Shown here piece after piece: positions 1 to 6,605 of a stretch of DNA of 8,839 nucleotides. The stretch comes from Rhizobiales bacterium UBA697. Lineage in GTDB: Bacteria; Pseudomonadota; Alphaproteobacteria; Rhizobiales; Ancalomicrobiaceae. Numbering within the stretch: the stretch's first letter is position 1; the number at the start of each line of letters is the position of its first letter. Below the pieces are notes generated by a model that was not told the DNA's origin, did not search any database, and saw only the letters and a program-made list of their open reading frames with translations. The stretch covers positions 1 to 8,839 of the forward strand of contig DBMN01000325.1 in assembly GCA_002298965.1 (NCBI GenBank), read 5' to 3'. A program made the position numbers and the translations under genes.

Positions 1-200
1 GCGGCGCTCGGCCCCCATGCGGGTGACGGCGACGCCCCGCCCGCCCTGCGCGCGGCGGACGGCGCCCCCGCGAAAGGGTGATTTGCAGCCCGGCGGCGGC
101 TCATGTATCGATGACCGAAGACCCTCGACCCGAGGGACGGACGCGTGACGGCCGAGACGGCGAACCCGCGCAGGTGGTTTCGATTTCGAGAGACTCGATT
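1..200. other. Region upstream of dxs; possible tail of a preceding gene
   Basis: No gene can be named here. One plus-strand frame is open from the window edge to a TGA at 79-81 and would give a 26-residue Ala/Gly/Asp-rich C-terminus that I do not recognise. That TGA overlaps a GTG at 78-80 in the dxs frame (GTGA), an arrangement often seen between coupled genes. In many alphaproteobacteria the gene before dxs is xseB, but this tail does not resemble the usual XseB C-terminus. The stretch 82-200 is also open in the dxs frame, so it may be an N-terminal extension of DXS rather than a leader. No promoter stands out. Confidence 0.3.
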
Positions 201-2126
201 TTGCCGCAGCCCCCCCTGACCCCGCTCCTCGACACGATCGCCACCCCCGAGGATCTCCGCAGGCTCCCCGACGCCAAGCTCAAGCAGCTGGCCGACGAGG
301 TGCGTGCCGAGACCATCGACGCGGTGTCGCAGACCGGCGGCCATCTCGGCGCCGGCCTCGGCGTGGTCGAGCTGACGGTAGCGCTGCATCACGTCTTCGA
401 CACGCCGCGCGACGTGCTGATCTGGGACGTCGGCCACCAGACCTATCCGCACAAGATCCTGACGGGGCGGCGCGACCGCATCCGCACGCTGCGCCAGCCC
501 GGCGGCCTCTCCGGCTTCACCAAGCGCGAGGAGAGCCCCTACGACCCGTTCGGCGCGGCCCATTCCTCGACCTCGATCTCGGCGGCGCTCGGCTTCGCCG
601 CGGCGCGCGATCTCGACGGGCGCGACAATGCCGTCGTCGCCGTGATCGGCGACGGCTCGATGTCGGCGGGCATGGCCTACGAGGCGATGAACAACGCCGG
701 CGCACGCGACGAGCGGCTGATCGTCGTGCTCAACGACAACGACATGTCGATCGCCCCGCCGACCGGCGCGATGAGCGCCTATCTGGCGCGGCTCGTCTCG
801 TCGCGGACCTTCATGCAGCTGCGCGACATCGGCAAGCAGATCACCCGGCGCCTGCCGAAGTTCATGGAAGTGGGCGCCAAGCGGGCCGAGGAATTCGCCC
901 GCGGCCTCGCCATGGGCGGCACGCTGTTCGAGGAGATGGGCTTCTACTACGTCGGGCCGATCGACGGGCACAATCTCGACCACCTCCTGCCGGTGCTGCG
1001 CAACGTGCGCGACGCCAAGGAAGGGCCGATCCTCGTCCACGTCGTCACCCGCAAGGGCAAGGGCTACGCGCCGGCGGAAGCCGCGGCCGACAAGTATCAC
1101 GGCGTCGGCCGTTTCGACGTCGTCACCGGCAAGCAGGACAAGCCCAAGGCCAACGCGCCGTCCTACACCAAGGTCTTCGCCAACGCCCTGGTCGACGAGG
1201 CCGGGCGCGACGACAAGATCCTCGGCATCACCGCCGCCATGCCGTCGGGCACCGGGCTCGACATCTTCGGCGAGGCCTTCCCGCATCGCATGTTCGACGT
1301 CGGCATCGCCGAGCAGCATGCCGTGACCTTCTCCGCCGGTCTCGCCGCCGACGGCTACAAGCCGTTCTGCGCCATCTATTCGACCTTCCTGCAGCGCGGT
1401 TTCGACCAGGTGGCGCACGACGTGGCGCTGCAGTCGCTGCCGGTGCGCTTCGCCATCGACCGGGCCGGCTTCGTCGGCGCCGACGGGGCGACTCATGCCG
1501 GGTCCTACGACCTCGCTTTCCTCGGCTGCCTGCCCAACATGGTGGTGATGGCGCCGGCCGACGAGGCCGAACTCGTCCACATGGTGGCGACCGCCGCCTC
1601 GATCGACGACCGGCCCTCGGCCTTCCGCTTCCCGCGCGGCGAGGGCGTCGGCGTCGAACTGCCGAGCCGCGGCGAGGTGCTGGAGATCGGCAAGGGGCGG
1701 ATCCTGCGCGAGGGCGACAAGGTCGCCATCCTGTCGCTCGGCACCCGCCTCTCCGCCGCGCTCGAGGCGGCCGAACGGCTGGAGGCGCAGGGGCTTTCGA
1801 CTACCGTCGCCGACGCGCGCTTCATGAAGCCGCTCGACCGCGACCTCGTCCGCCGCCTGGCGCTCGGCCACCGGGTGCTGATCACCGTCGAGGAGGGCGC
1901 CGTCGGCGGCTTCGGCAGCCACGTCCTGCACTTCCTCGCCGAAGAGGGCCTGCTCGACGGCGGCCTGCGCGTCCGCGCCCTGACCATGCCCGACCAGTTC
2001 CTCGACCACGGCGACCCGGAGAAGACCCATGCCGCGATCGGAATCGACGCCTCCGGCATCGTCCGGCGGGCCTTCGAAGCGCTCGGACGGGCGGAAGTCG
2101 AAGGCGAACCGGCCCGCCTCGCCTGA
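201..2126 (+). CDS. dxs: 1-deoxy-D-xylulose-5-phosphate synthase
   Basis: DXS condenses pyruvate and D-glyceraldehyde 3-phosphate, with loss of CO2, to 1-deoxy-D-xylulose 5-phosphate. This is the first step of the MEP isoprenoid pathway, and the product also feeds thiamine and pyridoxal synthesis. The cytosolic enzyme needs thiamine diphosphate and Mg2+. From the TTG at 201 it has 641 residues, the family's usual length. Visible features are TGGH with His48, VGHQ with His79, the ThDP/Mg motif starting GDGS at 150-153 and continuing to NDND at 178-181, the catalytic Glu371 in IAEQH, DRAG at 420-423, THAG with His432, and RFPRG near 476-480. The transketolase C-terminal domain follows. TTG 201 was chosen because family homology begins just after it and GAGAGA (188-193) sits 7 nt upstream. 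In-frame alternatives are GTG 78, ATG 111 and GTG 174, which would add 9 to 41 unusual residues. The stop lies 7 nt before the SCO gene. Confidence 0.96.
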   Translation: MPQPPLTPLLDTIATPEDLRRLPDAKLKQLADEVRAETIDAVSQTGGHLGAGLGVVELTVALHHVFDTPRDVLIWDVGHQTYPHKILTGRRDRIRTLRQPGGLSGFTKREESPYDPFGAAHSSTSISAALGFAAARDLDGRDNAVVAVIGDGSMSAGMAYEAMNNAGARDERLIVVLNDNDMSIAPPTGAMSAYLARLVSSRTFMQLRDIGKQITRRLPKFMEVGAKRAEEFARGLAMGGTLFEEMGFYYVGPIDGHNLDHLLPVLRNVRDAKEGPILVHVVTRKGKGYAPAEAAADKYHGVGRFDVVTGKQDKPKANAPSYTKVFANALVDEAGRDDKILGITAAMPSGTGLDIFGEAFPHRMFDVGIAEQHAVTFSAGLAADGYKPFCAIYSTFLQRGFDQVAHDVALQSLPVRFAIDRAGFVGADGATHAGSYDLAFLGCLPNMVVMAPADEAELVHMVATAASIDDRPSAFRFPRGEGVGVELPSRGEVLEIGKGRILREGDKVAILSLGTRLSAALEAAERLEAQGLSTTVADARFMKPLDRDLVRRLALGHRVLITVEEGAVGGFGSHVLHFLAEEGLLDGGLRVRALTMPDQFLDHGDPEKTHAAIGIDASGIVRRAFEALGRAEVEGEPARLA

Positions 2127-2133
2127 GAACCAG

Positions 2134-2757
2134 ATGGCGCTGCTCGGCCTCCTGCGTCATGCGCTCTGGGTGCTCATCGCCGTCGTGGTGATCGGTCTCG
2201 GCGTCTTCGTCGCGCTGCGCGAACCCGCGCCCACCAAGCCGGCCGGCGATGCCGCCAAGCTCGAGCCGATCGCCGGCATCGGCGGACCGTTCGATCTCGT
2301 CGACCAGAAGGGGCAGCGCTACACCCAGGCCGAACTCCTCGGCCATCCGACGCTGCTGTTCTTCGGCTACACCTTCTGTCCCGACGTCTGCCCGACCACG
2401 CTGATCGAGGCCGAGGGCTGGATGAAGGAACTCGGCGCCGACGCCGACCGGATCAAGGTGGTCTTCGTCACCGTCGATCCCGAGCGCGACACGCCGGCGA
2501 AGCTCGGCGAGTATCTCAAGAGCTTCGACCCGCGCTTCGTCGGCCTGTCGGGCCCGCGCGCCGAGATCGATCGGATCATCAAGGCCTACCGCGTCTTCGC
2601 CCGCAAGGTCGACGGCAAGGACGGCGAATACACCATGGACCACACCGCCGCCGTCTACCTGCTCGATGGTCACGGCCGCTTCGTCGGCATGATCAACTAC
2701 CAGGAAGAGGCGGCGAAGGCGCTCGTGAAGATCCGCCGCCTGCTGGCGATGCCCTGA
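2134..2757 (+). CDS. SCO1/SenC/PrrC family copper-binding thioredoxin-fold protein
   Basis: Family members deliver copper to, or reduce the thiols of, the CuA site of cytochrome c oxidase; some act in redox signalling. They are held on the outer face of the cytoplasmic membrane. The 207-residue product has an N-terminal membrane anchor at about residues 8-27, then a thioredoxin-like domain. The metal ligands are intact: the CxxxC pair Cys82 and Cys86 in FCPDVCP, and His170 in MDHTAA. VTVDPERDT (112-120) is also characteristic. The ATG at 2134 is used because the anchor begins right after it; the open frame further upstream overlaps dxs and is not protein-like. The gene follows dxs by 7 nt and precedes the exporter gene by 2 nt, so it is probably in the same transcript. 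No cytochrome oxidase or copper gene is visible nearby, so its client is unknown. The family call is firm; the exact role is inferred. Confidence 0.94.
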   Translation: MALLGLLRHALWVLIAVVVIGLGVFVALREPAPTKPAGDAAKLEPIAGIGGPFDLVDQKGQRYTQAELLGHPTLLFFGYTFCPDVCPTTLIEAEGWMKELGADADRIKVVFVTVDPERDTPAKLGEYLKSFDPRFVGLSGPRAEIDRIIKAYRVFARKVDGKDGEYTMDHTAAVYLLDGHGRFVGMINYQEEAAKALVKIRRLLAMP

Positions 2758-2759
2758 CG

Positions 2760-3395
2760 ATGGATCTCGCAGCGCTTCTCTCCGCCGCCGTCGCCGGCTG
2801 CCTCTACGTGGTCTCGCCCGGGCCGGCGGTGCTGGCGCTGGTCGGCATCGGCGCCGCCAAGGGACGGCGGCCGGCCTTGCAGTTCCTCTTCGGCCACCTC
2901 GCCGGCGACACGCTGTGGTGCACGCTCGCCATCACCGCGCTGGTCGGCGCCAAGGTGTTCGATCCGCTGCTGTTCGAACTGGTGGCGCTGGCCTGCGGTC
3001 TCTATCTCGGCCATCTCGGCATCAAGGGCGTGCGCTCGCGCTCGGCCGAGGGCGCCGACGATCTGATCGGCGACAGGCCGTGGATGCGCGGCATCGCCTT
3101 CGGCCTCACCAATCCGAAGAGCTATCCGGTGGCGCTCGCCATGTACACGGCGCTCTTCGCCGGCCGCACCGAGGCACTGACCTTCGCCGCCATGCCCTGG
3201 CTCTTCGCCGCCTCCCTCGTCGGTTTCCTCGCCGGCGACGCCATCCTCGCCTGGGTGGTCGGCACCGGCTTCATGCGGCGGCTGTATCTGTCGCACGCCG
3301 TCACCATCGTGCGGGTGACCGGCGGGCTCTTCTGCCTCTTCGCGATCACCACCCTGTGGGAGGCCGTGCCGAAGCTGCTGGCGCGGCTGACATGA
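2760..3395 (+). CDS. LysE/RhtB family amino-acid exporter
   Basis: This is an inner-membrane protein of the LysE/RhtB superfamily, whose characterised members export amino acids such as lysine, threonine or homoserine lactone. Its 211 residues match the family length of about 205-215. Hydrophobic segments lie at about residues 4-26, 41-63, 69-89, 112-135, 145-170 and 182-205. Family signatures are SPGP at 19-22 in the first helix, a Gly-rich loop ending in GRRPAL at 35-40, GHLAGD at 45-50, and TNPKS at 117-121. The start codon lies 2 nt after the SCO stop without a clear Shine-Dalgarno sequence, which suggests translational coupling. The stop overlaps the acetyltransferase start in ATGA at 3392-3395. 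The substrate cannot be read from sequence. An exporter next to an acetyltransferase could handle related metabolites, but that is only inference. Confidence 0.92.
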   Translation: MDLAALLSAAVAGCLYVVSPGPAVLALVGIGAAKGRRPALQFLFGHLAGDTLWCTLAITALVGAKVFDPLLFELVALACGLYLGHLGIKGVRSRSAEGADDLIGDRPWMRGIAFGLTNPKSYPVALAMYTALFAGRTEALTFAAMPWLFAASLVGFLAGDAILAWVVGTGFMRRLYLSHAVTIVRVTGGLFCLFAITTLWEAVPKLLARLT

Positions 3396-3916
3396 CCGGA
3401 CCCGAGATGATCACGACCGAACGCCTGATCCTGCGTCCCCATCGCCCGGACGATCTCGACGGCTACGCGCTCCTGTGGCTGCCGCCGACCGACGGGCCGC
3501 CCCGCGTGCCGGTGCTCGACCGCGAGGGCGCCTGGGCGCGCCTGCTGCGCCTCGTCGGCCATCGCGCCGTCTTCGGCTTCGCGCCGTGGCTGGTGACCGA
3601 GGCCGCGAGCGGCGCCATCCTAGGCGAAGCCGGCTTCGCCCGTTTCGAGCGCGGCATCGGCCCCGGCTTCGACGAGGCCGCCGAGGCGATGTGGACGCTG
3701 CGTCCCGAACATCGTGGCCGCGGCCTCGCCCACGAGGCGATGGCGGCGGCCGTCGCCGACTTCGATGGCCGGTCGGGCGCACCGCGCAGCGTCTGCATGA
3801 TCGAGCCCGACAACGCCGCCTCGCTCGCCCTCGCCACCCGCCTCGGCTACCGCCGTTACGGCGAGGCCCTGCGGCACGGCCGGGCGATCGATCTCCTCGA
3901 GCGCGTCGTCGGCTGA
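3392..3916 (+). CDS. GNAT family N-acetyltransferase, RimJ/RimL-like
   Basis: The product transfers an acetyl group from acetyl-CoA to an amine of an unidentified substrate. It has 174 residues, usual for a single-domain GNAT. The N-terminus ITTERLILRP (7-16) is the classic opening strand of the RimJ/RimL-type subgroup. WTLRPEHRGRGLAHEAM (101-117) is motif A, with the acetyl-CoA pyrophosphate loop at Arg108-Ala113. EPDNAASLALATRLGY (138-153) is the motif B region, with the typical Asn141 and Ser144. The ATG at 3392 overlaps the exporter stop. A much longer open frame starting at 2915 runs into this one but reads through the exporter in the wrong frame, so it was not used. A second ATG at 3407 (Met6) is possible. 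It is the last gene of the plus-strand run and is followed by a hairpin. Confidence 0.88.
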   Translation: MTGPEMITTERLILRPHRPDDLDGYALLWLPPTDGPPRVPVLDREGAWARLLRLVGHRAVFGFAPWLVTEAASGAILGEAGFARFERGIGPGFDEAAEAMWTLRPEHRGRGLAHEAMAAAVADFDGRSGAPRSVCMIEPDNAASLALATRLGYRRYGEALRHGRAIDLLERVVG

Positions 3917-3933
3917 AGGCCCGATAAACAAAA

Positions 3934-3961
3934 CCCCCGCGCCGTCGCCGACGCGGGGGGT
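3934..3961 (-). terminator. Rho-independent terminator of ald, possibly bidirectional
   Basis: CCCCCGCG (3934-3941) and CGCGGGGG (3952-3959) form a perfect 8-bp GC stem around a 10-nt loop. Read on the minus strand, the stem is followed directly by GGTTTTGTTTAT, a good U-rich tail, 31 nt past the ald stop. On the plus strand the downstream sequence TCGATCTCTT is only weakly U-rich, so termination of the dxs-GNAT transcript here is less certain. The position between two converging genes fits a shared terminator. Confidence 0.85.
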
Positions 3962-3991
3962 CGATCTCTTCGGGCCGATCGAGCTGCTCGA

Positions 3992-5110
3992 TCAGGCGGC
4001 GAGCGCCTTGCTCAGCGGCAGCAGGTCGTAGCCCAGCGCCTCGGCGACGGCGGCGTAGGTGACGCGGCCGGCGCAGACGTTGAGGCCGTTCGCCAGATGC
4101 GGATCCTCGGCGATCGCCTTCTTCCAGCCCTTGTCGGCGAGCGCCAGGGCGAAGGGCAGGGTCGCGTTGTTGAGCGCGAAGGTCGAGGTGCGGGCGACGC
4201 CGCCCGGCATGTTGGCGACGCAGTAGTGCACGACGCCGTCGACCACGTAGGTCGGCCTGGAGTGGGTCGTGGCACGCGAGGTCTCGGCGCAGCCGCCCTG
4301 GTCGATCGCCACGTCGACGATGACCGAACCGCGCTTCATGGTCTTGAGCATCGGCCGGGTGATCAGCTTCGGCGCGGCGGCGCCGGGGATCAGCACGGTG
4401 CCGATGACGAGGTCGGCGCCGGCGACGAGCTCGGCGACGGTCTCACGGGTCGAGGCGGCGGTCTTGACGCGGGCGCCGAACTGCTGGGTCAGGCGACGCA
4501 GCACGTCGAGCGAGCGGTCGACCACGGTGACGTCGGCGCCCATGCCGAGCGCGATCGTGGTGGCATGCGTGCCGGAGACGCCGCCGCCGAGGACGACGAC
4601 CTTGGCCGGCGCCACGCCGGGGACGCCGCCCATCAGGATGCCGCGGCCCTTGGAGGCGTTCTCGAGCGCGTGGGCGCCGACCTGCGCCGCCATGCGGCCG
4701 GCGACTTCCGACATCGGGGTGAGGAGCGGCAGGCCGCCGGTCGGCGAGGTCACCGTCTCGTAGGCGATGCAGGTGGCACCCGAATCGACGAGGTCGCGGG
4801 TCTGGGCCGGATCGGGCGCGAGGTGGAGGTAGGTGAAGAGCAGGTGATCGGCGCGCAGCTTCTTGCGCTCGACGGCCAGCGGCTCCTTGACCTTGACGAT
4901 CATCTCGGCCTCGCCCCAGACGGCGTCGACGTCGTCGACGATCTTGGCGCCGGCCTTGACGTAGTCGCGATCGGTGATGCCGGCGCCCTTGCCGGCCCCC
5001 TTCTCGATCAGGACGGAATGACCATGGGCGACCAGCTCGGCCACCGACGACGGCACCAGGCCGACGCGATCCTCGTGGTCCTTGATCTCCTTGGGAACAC
5101 CGATGCGCAT
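3992..5110 (-). CDS. ald: Alanine dehydrogenase
   Basis: Ald carries out the reversible NAD-dependent oxidative deamination of L-alanine to pyruvate, ammonium and NADH in the cytosol. It serves growth on alanine and, in reverse, ammonium assimilation. The 372-residue product is the standard length. Numbering coincides with the well-studied Mycobacterium tuberculosis enzyme: substrate-binding Arg15 and Lys75, catalytic His96 (YLHLAPD) and Asp270 (VDVAIDQGG). The Rossmann motif VLGGGVSG is at 173-180, with Asp198 (VVDRS) to bind the NAD ribose. The ATG at 5110 is chosen over an upstream in-frame start at 5188: the family consensus begins MRIGVPKEIK, and GGGAG (5122-5118) sits 7 nt before it. 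An Lrp/AsnC regulator gene starts 162 bp away in the opposite direction, as in rhizobia and mycobacteria where AldR controls ald. Its 3' end has a strong hairpin terminator. Confidence 0.98.
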   Translation of the reverse strand: MRIGVPKEIKDHEDRVGLVPSSVAELVAHGHSVLIEKGAGKGAGITDRDYVKAGAKIVDDVDAVWGEAEMIVKVKEPLAVERKKLRADHLLFTYLHLAPDPAQTRDLVDSGATCIAYETVTSPTGGLPLLTPMSEVAGRMAAQVGAHALENASKGRGILMGGVPGVAPAKVVVLGGGVSGTHATTIALGMGADVTVVDRSLDVLRRLTQQFGARVKTAASTRETVAELVAGADLVIGTVLIPGAAAPKLITRPMLKTMKRGSVIVDVAIDQGGCAETSRATTHSRPTYVVDGVVHYCVANMPGGVARTSTFALNNATLPFALALADKGWKKAIAEDPHLANGLNVCAGRVTYAAVAEALGYDLLPLSKALAA

Positions 5111-5272
5111 TGTCCATCTCCCGAACCGGATCGGCAGCGGCCTTCCCGTGCCGAATAATCTGTCGATGATGCGCGCGATCCCGCGCAATTTTTCGCCGGA
5201 GTTTGGATTTCAATCCATTCGATAAGACGGAAAGTTGTTTTAATCACGGAAATCGTCGAATATCATGCGACC
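5111..5272. promoter_or_regulatory. Divergent ald/aldR control region
   Basis: These 162 bp separate the diverging start codons of ald and the Lrp-type regulator. The part from about 5200 to 5265 is clearly richer in A and T than the flanking genes. For the plus strand, TTTAAT at 5239-5244 is a good -10-like hexamer, but no convincing -35 pairs with it. On the minus strand TTGAAA (5213-5208) resembles a -35 box, yet the hexamer 17 nt on is poor. Exact promoters are therefore not assigned. Control by the divergent regulator, with alanine as likely ligand, is inferred from the known ald/aldR pairs. Confidence 0.7.
5204..5217. promoter_or_regulatory. Putative Lrp/AsnC-type operator
   Basis: TGGATT and AATCCA form a perfect 6-bp inverted repeat around a central TC, giving a 14-bp dyad about 100 bp upstream of the ald start and 55 bp upstream of the regulator start. 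Lrp-family dimers bind short AT-rich dyads of this kind. The dyad contains the TTGAAA that could serve as the ald -35 element, so binding here could influence both genes. Only the symmetry and position are seen directly; the regulator assignment is inference. Confidence 0.5.
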
Positions 5273-5731
5273 ATGCTGTTGGACGATCGTGACCGCCAGA
5301 TCCTGAGCGAACTGCAAGCCGACGGCCGGCTGACCAATGCCGAGCTGGCCGAGCGCGTGCACCTGTCGCAATCCGCCTGTCTGAGACGGGTGAACCTCTT
5401 GATGGGGAGCGGGCTGGTGGCGGGCACCCATCTGGTGATCGACCAGAAGACGGCGGGTTTCGCCGGCACCGCCTATGTCTCGATCACCCTCGACAGCCAG
5501 GACCGCGCCCGCCTCGACGCCTTCGAGGCGAAGGTGCGGCTGGTCTCGCAGATCCAGGAATGCCACCTGCTCGCCGGCCAGTCGGACTATCTGCTGCGCG
5601 TGATCTTCCGCGACATGGCCGACCTCGAGCGCCTGCATTCGGAAGTGCTGACGCGCCTGCCCGGCGTGGTGCGCGTGCAGTCGCAATTGACGCTGCGCAC
5701 GGTGAAGCGGACGACGCGGGTGCCGGTGTGA
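5273..5731 (+). CDS. aldR: Lrp/AsnC family transcriptional regulator, AldR-like
   Basis: The product is a 152-residue feast/famine-type regulator, likely to activate or repress the divergent ald gene in response to alanine. Residues 1-45 hold the winged helix-turn-helix: DDRDRQILSELQADGR, then the turn and recognition helix LAERVHLSQSACLRRV. A short linker leads to the C-terminal RAM effector domain (about 65-145), with the conserved AGQSDYLLRV (101-110), which helps form the ligand pocket between subunits. Length and domain order are typical. No Shine-Dalgarno sequence precedes the ATG at 5273, and with a -10-like TTTAAT at 5239-5244 the leader would be only about 20 nt. The nearby ATG at 5265 is out of frame. 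The symbol is given from gene context (divergent from ald) and domain type, not from a specific signature, and another amino-acid sensor of the family cannot be excluded. Confidence 0.9.
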   Translation: MLLDDRDRQILSELQADGRLTNAELAERVHLSQSACLRRVNLLMGSGLVAGTHLVIDQKTAGFAGTAYVSITLDSQDRARLDAFEAKVRLVSQIQECHLLAGQSDYLLRVIFRDMADLERLHSEVLTRLPGVVRVQSQLTLRTVKRTTRVPV

Positions 5732-5804
5732 GGGGGGATCGAGTGGCCGCGAACGCTCGCCGGAGGTCACTGGCCTCATCGCGCCGATTGCGGCCTCGCG
5801 CTCA

Positions 5805-6224
5805 TCAGGCAGGATCATCCGGGTCCGGATGAGAAGACGAAACTGCCGGAGCCGGGGCTTCCTTGCGGAGAGCAGCCCAGGTCAGCAGGGCGTCGAGAGC
5901 CGGACAGAGGGCCTGCCCCCACTCGGTCAAGCGGTACTCGACCTTCGGCGGCACCTGATGGTGCACGATGCGGTGTACGATGTCGTCCTTCTCCATCTGC
6001 CGGAGCTGCTGGACGAGCATCTTCTGGGAGATCGCAGGGATCGCCCGTTCGAGATCCGAGAAGCGCAGCGTGCGGCCGCCAAACAGGTGAAACAGGATCA
6101 CCAGCTTCCAACGTCCCTCGATGAGCTTCAGCGCCTGTTCGACGCCTTCCGCTGCGGTCTCGCGGGTATGGCCGTGTGGCTTACCTTCAGGTGAGTACCT
6201 GACTTTTTCGTGCGTACTTGTCAT
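5805..6224 (-). CDS. HxlR family winged-helix transcriptional regulator
   Basis: HxlR-type proteins are small dimeric DNA-binding regulators, often repressing a divergent gene that deals with aldehydes, quinones or other reactive compounds. The 139-residue product shows the family core: ALKLIEGRWKLVILFHL (31-47), RFSDLERAI (54-62), ISQKMLVQQLRQME (65-78, recognition helix), then the wing and PPKVEYRLTEWGQAL (92-106). It lacks the N-terminal cysteine used for thiol sensing by YodB or HypR; the only cysteine is Cys107, so redox sensing by the usual route is doubtful. The last 20 residues are Pro/Ser/Asp-rich and look disordered. The start at 6224 gives the fullest match, though the ribosome site (GAGAT just upstream) is weak. 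It diverges from the NTF2-like/SDR operon 54 bp away, its probable target. Codon use is less GC-biased than in flanking genes. Confidence 0.93.
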   Translation of the reverse strand: MTSTHEKVRYSPEGKPHGHTRETAAEGVEQALKLIEGRWKLVILFHLFGGRTLRFSDLERAIPAISQKMLVQQLRQMEKDDIVHRIVHHQVPPKVEYRLTEWGQALCPALDALLTWAALRKEAPAPAVSSSHPDPDDPA

Positions 6225-6227
6225 TAT
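6194..6227 (+). promoter_or_regulatory. Candidate promoter and operator of the NTF2-like/SDR operon
   Basis: CTGACT (6199-6204) and CATTAT (6222-6227) are spaced by 17 nt and each match four of six sigma-70 consensus positions. An inverted repeat AGTAC (6194-6198) - 15 nt - GTACT (6214-6218) lies over the -35 box and spacer; its half-sites are 20 bp apart centre to centre, two turns on one face of the helix. A dimeric regulator such as the adjacent HxlR protein could block polymerase there. The site overlaps the first codons of the HxlR gene. The pattern is seen; its function is inferred. Confidence 0.35.
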
Positions 6228-6278
6228 CTCAGGATAGGGCCAACTCTCTCGAGGTGCAATGCACTTGGGAGATGGGTC

Positions 6279-6605
6279 ATGGCCATGGATCTACCGAAAC
6301 CGATCGCCGACTATTTTGTTGCGGAGAGAAAAGACGGTGCGGCCACCGCGCGCTGCTTCACCGAAGATGCCGTCGTCGTCGATGAACGAAGGAACCACGG
6401 CGGTCGCGTGGCAATCGAGGCGTGGAAGACCGAAGTCTCGACGAAATACCACGCCGTCGCCGAGCCGATGGCCGTCGTCGAAGAGGGCGGTCGCGTCGTC
6501 GTGACCTGCCGCGTCTCCGGCGACTTTCCAGGTAGCCCCATCGACCTGCGCCATGCCTTCGTCCTCGAAGCCGGTGCCATCGCGCGACTGGAGATCGTCC
6601 CATGA
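6279..6605 (+). CDS. NTF2/SnoaL-like small protein
   Basis: This 108-residue product resembles the SnoaL-like branch of the NTF2 fold, a cone-shaped alpha+beta barrel used by small isomerases, hydrolases and binding proteins. Typical traits are the N-terminal helix IADYFVAERKDG (9-20), the ATARCFTEDAVVVDE segment (22-36), GRVAIEAW (42-49), and C-terminal strands with a VSGDFPGSPIDL turn (79-90). No clear catalytic residue set can be named, so the activity is unknown. The ATG at 6279 is chosen because GGGAG (6267-6271) lies 7 nt upstream; an ATG at 6285 is a weaker option and the open frame upstream to 6210 is not protein-like. Its stop overlaps the SDR start in ATGA (6602-6605), so the two are translationally coupled and probably act on the same compound. 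Codons such as CTA, AAA, TTT, AGA and CGA are commoner than in the flanking chromosome genes. Confidence 0.85.
   Translation: MAMDLPKPIADYFVAERKDGAATARCFTEDAVVVDERRNHGGRVAIEAWKTEVSTKYHAVAEPMAVVEEGGRVVVTCRVSGDFPGSPIDLRHAFVLEAGAIARLEIVP

Noticed and set aside
1882..2673. A 263-codon minus-strand open frame over the dxs/sco junction
   Set aside because: It is antisense to two well-supported genes, shows no recognisable domain, and has the composition expected of a GC-rich shadow frame.
2915..3391. A long N-terminal extension of the acetyltransferase frame through the exporter gene
   Set aside because: The extension is Arg/His-rich nonsense in the wrong frame of a clear LysE-type protein. The GNAT fold begins right after the ATG at 3392, which overlaps the exporter stop.
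4097..5158. A 353-codon plus-strand open frame opposite ald
   Set aside because: It is the antisense shadow of ald. Its product is Gly/Asp/Arg/His-rich low-complexity sequence, while the minus strand encodes a textbook alanine dehydrogenase with every catalytic residue.
5732..5804. A possible terminator between aldR and the HxlR gene
   Set aside because: GGCCGC (5745-5750) and GCGGCC (5790-5795) are inverted copies, but they are about 39 nt apart and no U-run follows on either strand.
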